Translations under genes and position numbers: made by a program
Shown: positions 6,992 through 16,258 of the stretch, piece by piece
How the letters are laid out: every line of letters begins with the position of its first letter
Numbering within the stretch: the first letter of the stretch is position 1
NCBI RefSeq assembly: GCF_033542235.1
Contig: NZ_JAWRCU010000010.1
Location: 177,434-241,433 of the forward strand
Source: JAWRCU01 sp033542235
GTDB lineage: Bacteria > Pseudomonadota > Alphaproteobacteria > Rhizobiales > Rhizobiaceae
Length of the DNA stretch: 64,000 nt
Direction: 5' to 3'
Notes under the pieces: model-generated
The model's database searches: none
What the model was told of the DNA's origin: nothing
Seen by the model: only the letters and a program-made list of their open reading frames with translations

Positions 6992-9075
6992 GAGATCGTG
7001 CCGAGCACCCTGATCTCGACTCCCTTGGCGATCTCGACATGGCTGAGCACGGGCAATGTCGGGAACAGGCGTTCGATGATCATGCGCACATAGGGCCGAG
7101 CGTCGGGCGCGGTGACGATCACGAAGCGCTCGCCGGCGTCGATGTGAGCACGCACCGCCTTAGAAGCTTCCTGGCCGAACTCCTCGAGCTGCCGCGGATC
7201 GATATCGAACTCACGTACCTCGCCCTTGGCGTCGCGCTTCAGACTCTGATGGAAGGCGAGATCCCAGCGGTTGCCGAGCCTCAGCACCTTCAGCGCTCCG
7301 TTCTCGGAAAGATCGCCGCAGATCTGCTGCGACATGCGGATGCGTACATGCTCCACGATCTGCTCGGTGCGTCGCACATGCGGCGCGATCTCGGCGATCG
7401 CTTCGATGATCAGGTGGAGGTTGCGGATCGAGACGCGCTCGGCGAGCAGCAGCTTCAGCACGGCCTGCAGGCCGGGATAGGTGATATGCGAAGTGCATAT
7501 CTCGTCGGTGAGCTTCTTGTATTCCGGGTCGAGCCGCTCGATCAGCGCCTTCATGTCCTTGTAGGACAGGAGCTGCGGCAGGTTGTTGCGGATCACCTCG
7601 GAGAGGTGCGTGAGCAGCACCGACATGTTGTCGGCGAAGGCGAAGTTCTCGCGCTTCAGATCTTCGCTCAACGTCTCCGGCACGGAATAGGCGCGCATGC
7701 CGAAAGCAGGCTCGCGCACCTCCTCGCCGGGAATATCCGGCGCCGGGCGGTTGCCGAGCAGCGCCAGCACCTCTCCGATGCGAACCTGATACTCGGAGAC
7801 CACCGTGCCGTGCACCTTGATCTGGTAGCTCTTGGAAGGGATGCTGAAGTCGTCGCTGAGGCGCACTTCGGGGACGACGAAGCCGTATTGGGTGGCAAAC
7901 TTCTTGCGCATCTTGCTCATGCGGAAGGCGAGCTCCTGATGCGAGGTGAGCAGCTTGGTGGAGAGCTGCTTGCCGATCAGAAGCTCGATCTCGGCCGTCT
8001 TGAGCGAAGCCTTGACGGAGCTCCGCTCTTCTTCTTCCTTCGACGCCTGCTTTGCCTTTTCCGCTTTCTCGGCTTCGGCCGCGCGGCGCTGGTTCTGCAG
8101 GGGGATCATATAGCCGATGCCGGCCATCGAGCAGGCGAGCACCAGGAAGGGGAGCATCGGCAGGCCCGGCATCAGCGACAGCACGGCGAGCAGCAGCGCC
8201 GCGACGTGCAGGGCGCGCGGATAGGCGCCGAGCTGGCCGAACACCGCCTGGTCTGCCGAGCCGCGAGTGCCGCCCTTCGACACCAGCAGGCCGGCCGCGA
8301 GCGACACGATGAGCGCGGGAATCTGCGTGACCAGGCCATCGCCGACCGACAGCTTGACGAAGACATCCGCCGCCTCGCCGATTGCCATGCCGTGGCGGAA
8401 ATAGCCGATCATGATGCCGCCGACGATATTGATGGCAGTGATGATCAATCCGGCGATCGCATCGCCGCGCACGAATTTCGACGCACCGTCCATCGAGCCG
8501 AAGAACGAGCTCTCCTCCTCGAGCTCGCGCCGCCGAAGCTGTGCTTCCTTCTCGTTGATGATGCCGGCCGACAGGTCGGCGTCGATCGACATCTGCTTGC
8601 CGGGAATGGCGTCGAGGGTGAAACGCGCGCCGACCTCGGCGATGCGGGTCGCGCCCTTGGTGATGACGATGAAGTTGACGATGATCAGGATCATGAAGAC
8701 GATGAGCCCGATGACGAAATCGCCGCTCATCACCAGTTGCGAGAATCCGCTGATCACATAGCCCGCCGCCTGCGTCCCCTCCCCACCATGCGACAGGATC
8801 ATGCGGGTGGTGGCGATGTTGAGCGACAGCCTGAGCATCGTCGCGATCAGGAGGATGGTCGGGAACGAGGAGAAATCCAGTGGCCGCTGGATCCACAGCG
8901 CCACCATCAGGATCAGCACCGATAGCGCGATCGAGACGGCCAGGCCCATGTCGATGAAGAAGGCCGGGATCGGCAGGAACAGCACCGACAAGATGATGAT
9001 GATGCCGATCGCGAAGCCCACGTCGCGGCCATTGCCCGCAGCCTGTTTGGGTTGAATGCTTTCGCTGATCGCCAT
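6988..9075 (-). CDS. flhA: FlhA flagellar export gate protein
   Basis: Large export gate protein, 695 aa. Residues about 20-330 hold eight membrane segments; the conserved FHIPEP-type loop is represented by RIAEVGARFTLDAIPGKQMS followed by ADLSAGIINEKEA. The remaining ~350 residues form the cytosolic nonamer-ring domain that docks chaperone-substrate pairs. The ATG at 9075 was preferred over an upstream in-frame start because residues from there on (MAISESIQPKQ) begin the family-like N-terminus. It is preceded by a 259-bp repeat-bearing gap and overlaps fliR. Confidence 0.96.
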   Translation of the reverse strand: MAISESIQPKQAAGNGRDVGFAIGIIIILSVLFLPIPAFFIDMGLAVSIALSVLILMVALWIQRPLDFSSFPTILLIATMLRLSLNIATTRMILSHGGEGTQAAGYVISGFSQLVMSGDFVIGLIVFMILIIVNFIVITKGATRIAEVGARFTLDAIPGKQMSIDADLSAGIINEKEAQLRRRELEEESSFFGSMDGASKFVRGDAIAGLIITAINIVGGIMIGYFRHGMAIGEAADVFVKLSVGDGLVTQIPALIVSLAAGLLVSKGGTRGSADQAVFGQLGAYPRALHVAALLLAVLSLMPGLPMLPFLVLACSMAGIGYMIPLQNQRRAAEAEKAEKAKQASKEEEERSSVKASLKTAEIELLIGKQLSTKLLTSHQELAFRMSKMRKKFATQYGFVVPEVRLSDDFSIPSKSYQIKVHGTVVSEYQVRIGEVLALLGNRPAPDIPGEEVREPAFGMRAYSVPETLSEDLKRENFAFADNMSVLLTHLSEVIRNNLPQLLSYKDMKALIERLDPEYKKLTDEICTSHITYPGLQAVLKLLLAERVSIRNLHLIIEAIAEIAPHVRRTEQIVEHVRIRMSQQICGDLSENGALKVLRLGNRWDLAFHQSLKRDAKGEVREFDIDPRQLEEFGQEASKAVRAHIDAGERFVIVTAPDARPYVRMIIERLFPTLPVLSHVEIAKGVEIRVLGTIS

Positions 9076-9195
9076 GAGCCGACGCTGACCTGTTTCGAAG
9101 CGGCGCGCCCTCGGCACGCGGTGCGGGGAACGCTAGTCGCGGAAGCTTGCGCGGGGGTGTTCTGGCGTGACTAGGGCCTTCTGTTCTGAGGTTGG

Positions 9196-9304
9196 CGCTG
9201 CCCCTCACCCTCTCCCCGTGAAAGACGGGGAGAGGGGATTCTGAGACGTTGCCGCCCCCTCTCCCCGTCCTGACGGGGAGAGGGTGAGGGTGAGGGGCAG
9301 CGCC
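9196..9304. repeat. Nested inverted repeat (CTCTCCCC type) between fliQ and flhA
   Basis: The outer arms (9196-9220 and 9274-9304) begin and end with GGCGCTGCCCCTCACCCT and its complement; the right arm holds one extra 6-base copy of CACCCT or its complement. Inside are two small hairpins, each CTCTCCCCG with a 6-7 base loop and CGGGGAGAG. This tandem-hairpin layout is typical of rhizobial intergenic palindromic elements. It splits an otherwise tightly packed gene run. Confidence 0.88.
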
Positions 9305-9334
9305 TGTGTTCTAGCGATTTGCTGGACGCTTTAG

Positions 9335-9601
9335 CTAAAACCCGTTTTCGATGCGCTGGAACACGACGTTCGAAAAGGCCGAGATCTGGCCGCCGATGAA
9401 GGAGCCGGAGAATGCGATGACAATCAGGATTGCGAGGATCTTCGGCACGAAAGTCAGCGTGACTTCCTGGACCTGCGTCAGTGCCTGCAAGAGCGCGATG
9501 CCGATGCCGACGAGCATGGCGACGCCGACGGCCGGGCCCGCCGCGGTCAGCACCGTCCAGATAGCGAACTGCACCAGGTCGAGAGCATCTGCCTCGTTCA
9601 T
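9335..9601 (-). CDS. fliQ: FliQ flagellar export gate protein
   Basis: An 88-aa membrane protein with two transmembrane helices, the standard FliQ size and plan. Conserved parts are VGVAMLVGIGIALLQALTQV and QEVTLTFVPKILAI. FliQ forms the export channel with FliP and FliR. It follows flgD after 18 bases and precedes the nested repeat and flhA. Confidence 0.95.
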   Translation of the reverse strand: MNEADALDLVQFAIWTVLTAAGPAVGVAMLVGIGIALLQALTQVQEVTLTFVPKILAILIVIAFSGSFIGGQISAFSNVVFQRIENGF

Positions 9602-9619
9602 GGGTATGCCTGGACCAGA

Positions 9620-10048
9620 TCAGGCTGCGGGCTGGCTGCTCGCATCCTTGATCGTCACGCCGGGCCCGACGACGAGCTGGCTGCCGTCCTTGAGGATGGC
9701 CATGAGCCCGTCGGAATAGACCTTGACCTGCGAGATGATGCCGCTCGTCTTGCCGTCCGCAGAGGTGATCTCGCGGCCGATCAGCGAGCCCGCCTGCGTG
9801 AGGGTATTCGACTGCAGGATCTGGTCGAGCTTGGCGTTCGACTGGACGCTCTGCTCGACCTGCGAGAAGGTGGCGAGCTGGGCGACGAAGTCGGTCGATT
9901 CCATCGGCTTGGTCGGATCCTGGTTCTTCAGCTCCGCGACGAGCAGCTTGAGGAAGGAATTGTAGTCGACCCTGGTCTTCGACGTTGCGTCTGTCTGCGA
10001 ACTCGGGTTCGACGCGGGCGGATTGGAGACGGGAGCGATGGTGGTCAT
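9620..10048 (-). CDS. flgD: FlgD hook cap / hook assembly protein
   Basis: A 142-aa short FlgD of the alphaproteobacterial type. The N-terminal export region is Pro/Ser-rich, followed by the family core YNSFLKLLVAELKNQDPTKP and ESTDFVAQLATFSQVEQSVQ, then a short C-terminal domain. It is exported and caps the growing hook. It overlaps flbT by 4 bases (ATGA), linking hook assembly with the flagellin regulators flbT and flaF. Confidence 0.95.
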   Translation of the reverse strand: MTTIAPVSNPPASNPSSQTDATSKTRVDYNSFLKLLVAELKNQDPTKPMESTDFVAQLATFSQVEQSVQSNAKLDQILQSNTLTQAGSLIGREITSADGKTSGIISQVKVYSDGLMAILKDGSQLVVGPGVTIKDASSQPAA

Positions 10049-10503
10049 CTTCTGATCCCTTCTGCAGCAAGCAGTTCACGGCTCTCCGTGGGCATCGGCG
10101 CCGCCTGCCTGCCTTGATTGAGAATTTCATTCTCGACTGCGTAAAGCGCCCGGATTTCTTTCAGCGCCTCGTAAACTTCACCCTGGTTGACCAGCCTGTC
10201 GATGTTCTTCAAGGCTGTGCGCACCTGCTCGTTGGTGAAGCTTGCGATCAGCAACGGCAGCGACTTCCGGAAAATGCCGAGCGCCTGGTCGGCACCCTCC
10301 GGGTTCATCAGCATGACCTGCACGATGAAGTAGAGCTGGCGGAGCGGCGTCGAGGCGTCCTCGGCCTGCAGCACATGGTTTTCAAGCAGGAACTGCACAT
10401 CGTTGAGGAGCTCGATCGAGACCTTCCGGTCGACGCGGAGCACAGCGCCGTTGATGTAGATCTTCTCGTTGGGCTTCAACGAGATCTTCAAGGTGCGCTT
10501 CAT
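10045..10503 (-). CDS. flbT: FlbT flagellin synthesis repressor
   Basis: A 152-aa cytosolic protein matching FlbT: N-terminal LKISLKPNEKIYINGAVLRV and the central PLRQLYFIVQVMLMNPEGAD. In Caulobacter FlbT binds the 5' end of flagellin mRNA and represses its translation; the role here is by homology. It overlaps both neighbours by ATGA (flaF upstream, flgD downstream). Confidence 0.95.
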   Translation of the reverse strand: MKRTLKISLKPNEKIYINGAVLRVDRKVSIELLNDVQFLLENHVLQAEDASTPLRQLYFIVQVMLMNPEGADQALGIFRKSLPLLIASFTNEQVRTALKNIDRLVNQGEVYEALKEIRALYAVENEILNQGRQAAPMPTESRELLAAEGIRR

Positions 10504-10847
10504 TGTATGCCGTCACGGATGATCTGCGACACCTCGATCAGCCCCTCGAAATTGTTCGAACGGCCCTGGCGCACCTCTTCGGCCTCCCGGAGGAGCCATA
10601 GCCCGATCGAAATCAGGTTGGCGCGAAGCTCGATCGGCAGCTCGTTCTCGGCACTTCCGAGGTCCTCGATGAAGGAGGTCCAGACCCGATTGAGGAAGTG
10701 GATGGCCTCTATGGCCTCCACAGAGTCGTTCCCCTTGTGGTGCGCGACGGCGAGCAGGTCGATGGAGCGCGTGAGCAGCTGCCTTTCGCGATCCTTGGCG
10801 TCGGCCACCGAGTCTGACTGAATTTCCGCGTATGAGAACTGATACAT
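10500..10847 (-). CDS. flaF: FlaF flagellin biosynthesis regulator
   Basis: A 115-aa protein starting MYQFSYAEI, the family N-terminus, followed by RERQLLTRSIDLL and LWLLREAEEVRQG. An in-frame upstream start at 10880 exists but gives a non-family extension. FlaF is needed for flagellin production or secretion in Caulobacter and Brucella and acts opposite to FlbT. It follows flgL by 36 bases and overlaps flbT by ATGA. Confidence 0.94.
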   Translation of the reverse strand: MYQFSYAEIQSDSVADAKDRERQLLTRSIDLLAVAHHKGNDSVEAIEAIHFLNRVWTSFIEDLGSAENELPIELRANLISIGLWLLREAEEVRQGRSNNFEGLIEVSQIIRDGIQ

Positions 10848-10883
10848 TTTGCGTCCGTTTGTTCGGCGTCCAAGCTGCACGGT

Positions 10884-11933
10884 TCAGGTCAGGTATTTCA
10901 CGAGGCTGAGCTGCTGCATTCTTGCAGTAAGGGCGTATGAGGTCTCGATCTGCTGCTGAAGTTGCGAAACGCGGGTCGCGGCTTCGTAGGGATCGACGCC
11001 CTCAATATCGAGGATGTTCTTCTGGAAGAGATCCACCTGCAGCTTGATGCGATCGGTTGCGTTCGTGACCCGATTCTCGATGATGCCGGTCTTTGCGCTC
11101 AGATCGGCAACGTTGGCGATGGTCTCGCCAAGCATGCTTACCGCATGAGAGACGACCGACTGGCGAGCAGCATCGCTCATATTCGAGCTGTAGGCGACAT
11201 ATACGGTTGCCGCGGCCATCGCCAGTTTTCGCAGCCCTTGCTCGTTGGCGCTGACCGAGGTTTCGGCTGTTTCGTTGAGCGAGATCCGCGAGGTGATGCC
11301 TTCGTCGGTCGCGTTGGACCATGTGCCTTGCCAGCCAGCGCCGAGGAACTGCGGTTCGACCACGGTGGTCAGGAACCCGTCCATCTGGGCCGCCGTGATA
11401 TTGGCGGCCTGGGGATCGCTCGAGGGGAAGCCGAAATAGGTAGAGAAGGCCGTGTCGAATGCCACCCTGTTGGGCGAGCTGGGATCCATGAAATCGTTGA
11501 TCGGCTCGACGTCGGTATTGATGCCCGCGAACAGATACTCGCCGTTGAAGCTGGTGTTCAGAACCGAGTTGAATGACTTCAGTGTGCTCTCGGCATCTGC
11601 GAGCACGACCGCCGCCGTCGTTCCTCCCGATGAGCCGGTGATCAAGGTGGACATGAAATTCTTCGTGGCGGTGGTGATCTGCGTCAGCGCGTCCTGGGTC
11701 GTCGAAAGCCGCGATGATGCAAGCTCGTTGGTGTCTACGATCCCCTTCAGCCGATCGAGATCGCGAGAGAGCGATACCGAGTATCCAGTCCGGGCGCCGA
11801 GTGCCAGGCCAAGATCGGAGACGCGACCGGTCGTTGCTTCCTTTGCAGCCTTGGTCAGATCGCTCTGCATGCGCAGTAGTGAATAGCGCAGGGCTTGGGA
11901 AACGGCAGCAGTCGAAACGAATGTCGATTTCAT
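10884..11933 (-). CDS. flgL: FlgL hook-filament junction protein
   Basis: A 349-aa flagellin-like junction protein. The N-terminal helix (SQALRYSLLRMQSDLTKAAK) and C-terminal helix (YEAATRVSQLQQQIETSYAL) form the conserved D0/D1 core; the middle is variable. It is exported and placed between FlgK and the filament. The gene begins 4 bases after flgK ends. Confidence 0.93.
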   Translation of the reverse strand: MKSTFVSTAAVSQALRYSLLRMQSDLTKAAKEATTGRVSDLGLALGARTGYSVSLSRDLDRLKGIVDTNELASSRLSTTQDALTQITTATKNFMSTLITGSSGGTTAAVVLADAESTLKSFNSVLNTSFNGEYLFAGINTDVEPINDFMDPSSPNRVAFDTAFSTYFGFPSSDPQAANITAAQMDGFLTTVVEPQFLGAGWQGTWSNATDEGITSRISLNETAETSVSANEQGLRKLAMAAATVYVAYSSNMSDAARQSVVSHAVSMLGETIANVADLSAKTGIIENRVTNATDRIKLQVDLFQKNILDIEGVDPYEAATRVSQLQQQIETSYALTARMQQLSLVKYLT

Positions 11934-11937
11934 CTTG

Positions 11938-13401
11938 TTATCTCACCGCATCCAGGAGAGCGCGCAGCATGTCGTTGATAGTCTGGATGATCCGAGCCGA
12001 CGCTTCATAGGCATTTTCAAGATCGAGCAGCATCGACATTTCCGTGTCGACGTTGACGCCGGTAAGGTTTGAAAGCGATTCAGCTGTTTGCGTCGCCAGC
12101 GCCGCCTTGGCGTCGGCTGCGGTCGAAGCATTGCTTCTCATGCCCTCGAACCAGCTGATCGCATTGGTCGAGAAGGACGACAGGCTGAGGGTAGTTCCGT
12201 TCGACGCGGCCGGATCGAAAGCCATCGGGGCATCGAGGTTTTTGGAATAGGAAAACAGGAGGTCCGAATAGGATGCCGCGCCGGTGGTATTGTGCTTGTA
12301 AGCCACGCCGTTAGCGCCGCCGTCACGCAGCAGGCTTGGATCGCCGCCGGCTGCCGAATCGAAGGCGGCATTGAGGGAGATCGTTCCAGCAAGTCCGCTG
12401 ACGAGCGTGCCCGATGCAGGGATGGCCGGACCGCCGGACCATGTGAACAGCCCGGCCTGCGGCGCCAGCGTCCCGCTGGGATCCGTCTCGGCGAATGCAG
12501 TGATCAGGCCTCGCGCGATCTCGTCGAGCTGGCTCTGCATGGTCCCGCCGACCTCGTCGCGCAGCTGGAGCAGTCCGGCGATTTTGCCGCCCGCATTCGT
12601 GTTGCCTCCGGCGCCCGCGGCGAGAGGCACGCCGTCGACATAGACCGCATTGCCTGACGTGGTGGCGCTGTAGATGGCGTTTGGATTGAAGGTGACGCTT
12701 CTCGGAACCGTCTCGAACAGCGTTGCGCCGTCGGCGGTCATGATCACCATGTCATTGTCCGTCCGGGTGAACGTCGAGACCGAGACGAGGCTCGATATCT
12801 GCTTGAGGAGCGCATCGCGCCGGTCGAGCGCGTCCGAGACGTCGCTGCCGCTGTGGGTGCCTTTGACGATTTCGGTGTTGGCGTCCTTGAACTGGCCGAG
12901 GAGGTCGTTGAGCTGATTGACCGCGATGCCGATCTGGGAGTCCATGTCGCCGCGGAAGGACTGGATGGCATTCGTGCCGTCATTGAGCGACCGCACCAGA
13001 TCGCGCGCCGCTTCGACCGCATTCTGGCCGAGATTGCGGTTGGAGGGGGCGGACGAATATGTCTGCAGGGCCTCTTGCAGCTTTCCAAGCATGGTCGCCG
13101 CGGAGGAGACGTTCTCAACACCATTCACCGCAAGGCCGAGACGCTCCATCCCGTCATAGAGGGTCTGCTGTGCCTGGAACGCCGACTGCGCATTCAGATT
13201 GTTCTTGAAGAGCAGCGCGTCCACGGCGCGCTGCACGCTGATGGAGCGGGCGCCGGGTGCCGTGCTGCTGACCGCCGCTATGCGGCGCGTGTAATCGGGG
13301 TTCTGAGCCTCGGAAATGTTGCGCGAGACGATGCTCGTCTGCTTTCCCGTGGTGCGAAGCGCCGATTGCGCGATGGCCAAAGCGGTGGTCAGCGACGACA
13401 T
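11938..13401 (-). CDS. flgK: FlgK hook-filament junction protein
   Basis: A 487-aa protein with the FlgK N-terminal SALRTTGKQTSIVSRNISEA and PDYTRRIAAV motif and the C-terminal NLTGVNVDTEMSMLLDLENA followed by YEASARIIQTINDML. It is the first hook-associated protein, exported after the hook switch. It is encoded 31 bases after flgE and just before flgL, the common order flgE-flgK-flgL. Confidence 0.95.
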   Translation of the reverse strand: MSSLTTALAIAQSALRTTGKQTSIVSRNISEAQNPDYTRRIAAVSSTAPGARSISVQRAVDALLFKNNLNAQSAFQAQQTLYDGMERLGLAVNGVENVSSAATMLGKLQEALQTYSSAPSNRNLGQNAVEAARDLVRSLNDGTNAIQSFRGDMDSQIGIAVNQLNDLLGQFKDANTEIVKGTHSGSDVSDALDRRDALLKQISSLVSVSTFTRTDNDMVIMTADGATLFETVPRSVTFNPNAIYSATTSGNAVYVDGVPLAAGAGGNTNAGGKIAGLLQLRDEVGGTMQSQLDEIARGLITAFAETDPSGTLAPQAGLFTWSGGPAIPASGTLVSGLAGTISLNAAFDSAAGGDPSLLRDGGANGVAYKHNTTGAASYSDLLFSYSKNLDAPMAFDPAASNGTTLSLSSFSTNAISWFEGMRSNASTAADAKAALATQTAESLSNLTGVNVDTEMSMLLDLENAYEASARIIQTINDMLRALLDAVR

Positions 13402-13432
13402 TCTTTACCTTTCTTGGACGGATACGATCCGG

Positions 13433-14698
13433 CTATCTCTTCAAGTTGACGAGAATGTCCATTAGATCGGCGCCGGTCTGGAACACCTTGGAGTTCGCAG
13501 TGTAGCTGCGCTGCGACTCGATCATGTTCGTGAGCTCTTCGGCGATGTCGACATTGGAATTCTCGAGCGCGCCGGAAACAACGGATCCCATGCCGCCCTC
13601 GCCCGGGAAGCCGATCCGCACAGCGCCGGAATCGGAGCTTTGCGAGAAAACGTTGCCGGACTCGACGGTCAGTTGATCCGGACTTGGCACGGTCGCGATC
13701 GGGATGCGGTAGAGCTCCTTGAAGGAACCGTCCTCATATTGGGCGTAGACGGTGCCGTCCGCGTCGATCTGGATCTTGTCGATGCCGCTCGGCGCGTTGC
13801 CGTCCACTTTGGCATCGAGCTCCTGATATTTCGCCGAGAGCTGGGTCATCTTCGAGAGGTCGAGCGTCAGCGACGCGCCGTTGGGCACGTTAAAGGTGAT
13901 GTTGGTGACGCTGGTCGCATCGAGCTTGCCAGTGGTGCCGTCAAAAGTGAGTGTGTCCGTGCCGAGCAGACCGCCGGCTCCGTAGGGGAAAGGTGTCGTA
14001 CCGCTATTCGCCTTCGAGTGGTCGTAGACAGCGACCTCCCACGTGTTGTCCGCCGTCTTGGTATAGTAAAGGTCGAGCATCACCTGCTTGCCGAGATTGT
14101 CGTAGGCGACCAGCGACGATTTTGCCGAGGAGGTCGCCGTTGCGCCGTTTGCCGACGGCAGGTCAGCGGCCGCGACAATCGTGGCGTCGGCGGGCAGGTT
14201 GGCCGTGAAGACGCCGGTTTTCGACGCAGTCGCGGTAAGTTCATTTTGCGCAATCGTCACCGGCACCAGGCCCCCGAAACCGTTGGCAACCGTGCTCGGC
14301 GTGCCGTTGGCGGCACTATAGCCGAGGAGGTAGAAGCCGGCGGCATTGACGAGCCGGCCCTGGTCGTCGGGAACGAAGGAACCGGCACGGGTGAGGAACG
14401 GCCTGCCGCTTGCATCCTGCACGACGAAGAAGCCTTCGCCGTTGATCGCCAGATCGGACCCGGAGGTGGTGTATTTGAAGTCGCCCTGCTGCGAGATCGC
14501 GTAGCGGATGCTGGTGTTGACGCCGCCTGACGTGTAGTTGCCCGTGCCGCTCGGTATCACCAGCGAAGCGAATTCCGTGCTTGACCTCTTGTAGCCGGTG
14601 GTGCCGGAGTTGGCGATATTGTCGGCCACCGTCGAAAGACGGTTGGCTTGCGCATTCATGCCGGACACGCCGGTCCGCATCATCCCGTAGAGGCTCAT
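13433..14698 (-). CDS. flgE: FlgE flagellar hook protein
   Basis: A 421-aa hook subunit. N-terminal MRTGVSGMNAQANRLSTVAD and NIANSGTTGYKR and C-terminal NVDIAEELTNMIESQRSYTA are the rod/hook signatures. The ATG at 14698 lies 8 bases after AGGAG; an upstream in-frame GTG is less well placed. It starts the minus-strand run that continues to flhA and beyond. In S. meliloti rem lies directly upstream of flgE, as here. Confidence 0.96.
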   Translation of the reverse strand: MSLYGMMRTGVSGMNAQANRLSTVADNIANSGTTGYKRSSTEFASLVIPSGTGNYTSGGVNTSIRYAISQQGDFKYTTSGSDLAINGEGFFVVQDASGRPFLTRAGSFVPDDQGRLVNAAGFYLLGYSAANGTPSTVANGFGGLVPVTIAQNELTATASKTGVFTANLPADATIVAAADLPSANGATATSSAKSSLVAYDNLGKQVMLDLYYTKTADNTWEVAVYDHSKANSGTTPFPYGAGGLLGTDTLTFDGTTGKLDATSVTNITFNVPNGASLTLDLSKMTQLSAKYQELDAKVDGNAPSGIDKIQIDADGTVYAQYEDGSFKELYRIPIATVPSPDQLTVESGNVFSQSSDSGAVRIGFPGEGGMGSVVSGALENSNVDIAEELTNMIESQRSYTANSKVFQTGADLMDILVNLKR

Positions 14699-14858
14699 CG
14701 ACACATCTCCTGGAAGCCCGTCGCAATGGGCCGAAGGCTAGCGGAACTGACTTGCGCGAGGCTGGCTCGGAGCTGTTCGCTGAGGACTTTCCGCAGGGCC
14801 GTTCGCGGAAGCCAGGGCGCCCCTTTTGTAGCGCTCGGCATTGCCGGAAGCGCCGTCA

Positions 14859-15521
14859 TCAGACGATCAGCCGGTAACCGAGGAAACGCTTGGAATCGAT
14901 CGGATCGTGGCCGAGCCGGTCGCGCAGTTTCTTGCGCAGCTTGCTGATGTGGCTTTCGACGACGTTCTCTTCGACCTCGTCGTCGAAGATGCCGTAGATC
15001 GCATTGAAGACCTGGGTCTTGGTGACGCGCCGCCCGCTGTTGGAGGCGAGGTATTCGAGGATGCGGCGCTCGCGGCGTGGCAGTGGCAGCGGCTCGCCGT
15101 TGATCTCGGGATCGCGTCCGTCCATGAAGATGCGCATCGCGCCGACCTGGACGTAATTGACCGTCTCTTTGGAACGGCTCCGGATCGCAGTTATGCGGGC
15201 AAGGAGCTCGCGGATATGGACCGGCTTGCGGACGACGTCGTCGACGCCTGCCTCGAACAGCCGAAGAGTGTTTTCGAGAGAATTTTGCTCGCTGAGCGCG
15301 ATCACCGGCGCGGCCGTGCGATCGCGGATCCTGCGGGGCGTATCGGGACCGCAATCGCCGATCAGGAAGGCGCGGACCGACTGGAGGTCCTCATCCGCCG
15401 CGCTCGTCATCCATTCACCGAACTCGCTCGACCCGAACCCGGCGCTTGCCACGCCTTCGCGGTCGAAAAGTGAATGGTAACCCTCTTTTACGAGATCGCG
15501 TTCATCCACGATCACTATCAT
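14859..15521 (-). CDS. rem: Rem/FtcR-type OmpR-family regulator of motility
   Basis: A 220-aa response-regulator-like activator. Residues 1-115 form a receiver domain with D6/E7, a possible phospho-acceptor D56, S77 and K99. Residues about 125-220 form the winged-helix DNA-binding domain (EENVVESHISKLRKKLRDRL). Position just upstream of flgE and downstream of the mot genes matches rem of Sinorhizobium and ftcR of Brucella, which link VisNR to class III flagellar genes. No histidine kinase gene is nearby, so it appears to be an orphan. Confidence 0.9.
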   Translation of the reverse strand: MIVIVDERDLVKEGYHSLFDREGVASAGFGSSEFGEWMTSAADEDLQSVRAFLIGDCGPDTPRRIRDRTAAPVIALSEQNSLENTLRLFEAGVDDVVRKPVHIRELLARITAIRSRSKETVNYVQVGAMRIFMDGRDPEINGEPLPLPRRERRILEYLASNSGRRVTKTQVFNAIYGIFDDEVEENVVESHISKLRKKLRDRLGHDPIDSKRFLGYRLIV

Positions 15522-15676
15522 CGGCGCCGCCCTCCGAATCAGTTGCTAAAGTGTTACTTCAAAAGTTAACCATGCGCGAAATTTGCGCTAACCGTGATTT
15601 CTTGGGTCTAGTTTCTTGGGAGTGGCGCAAAGCCAAGTCCGACGCAGTTGATTCGTGGCGCGGGCGAGTTCGCCTG

Positions 15677-16258
15677 TCACTGGCCGCAGAAGGATCGGGC
15701 ATTGGCGGTCCACCGCCCGAAACCCGTCGCCACCATATTGGCGATGACGCGGCAGACATATTGCTTCTGCGCGGGATCATTATCGGGGCCGGCGTGATAG
15801 CGCGCGACGGCCATCGACCAGCTGTCGTGACGACCTTTCAGCGTGACCAGGAACCGGGCTGCGTAGTCGACATTTTGTCGCGGGTCGAGCATGTCGGCGA
15901 GGCTGCGGAAATGCGACCCGTGATAGTGCTGGTTGATCTGCATGCAGCCGAGGTCGATGAGCCTGGCCCCGCCACGGCGGGCCTCCTCGACGGCGGCTAC
16001 GGCCGCGCTTCTGGAGGCAGGGAACACGGCCCTTCCCTCGATATTCAGGGCGTTCGGCTGCAAGCTTCCCTTGTGGCCGGTTTCGGCAAGACCGACGGCG
16101 TAAAGAATTCCGAGCGGAATCCTGTAGCGTGTGGCAGCCTTCACGATCTCCGGTTCGCAGGGATTGGCCGCGGCATTCGCCGCAACAATCGAGCTGCTAG
16201 ATATACAGGCCGTCGCCAGAGCTACGCTGATAAGCCTGCTCACTGCGTTCCGTGCCAC
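15677..16258 (-). CDS. Periplasmic lytic transglycosylase, flagellum-associated (SltF-like)
   Basis: A 193-aa secreted lytic transglycosylase. The GTG start at 16258 is preceded by a G-rich site (GGGGGGAT) at the right spacing and gives a clear signal peptide (SRLISVALATACISSSSIVA). The catalytic Glu is E59 in LAETG; GCMQINQHYHG and ARYHAG are the other SLT motifs. The start lies 62 bases inside fliK. Because FlgJ here lacks a muramidase domain, this enzyme is a good candidate for opening peptidoglycan for the rod, as SltF does in Rhodobacter; that link is inferred. Confidence 0.85.
   Translation of the reverse strand: MARNAVSRLISVALATACISSSSIVAANAAANPCEPEIVKAATRYRIPLGILYAVGLAETGHKGSLQPNALNIEGRAVFPASRSAAVAAVEEARRGGARLIDLGCMQINQHYHGSHFRSLADMLDPRQNVDYAARFLVTLKGRHDSWSMAVARYHAGPDNDPAQKQYVCRVIANMVATGFGRWTANARSFCGQ

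Noticed and set aside
7039..8925. A 628-codon open frame on the plus strand
   Set aside because: It is antisense to flhA; its His/Asp/Arg-rich composition is what GC-rich antisense frames give, and flhA is certain.
14859..15521. Rem receiver domain as degenerate
   Set aside because: D6/E7, D56, S77 and K99 are all at plausible places, so loss of phosphorylation cannot be claimed.
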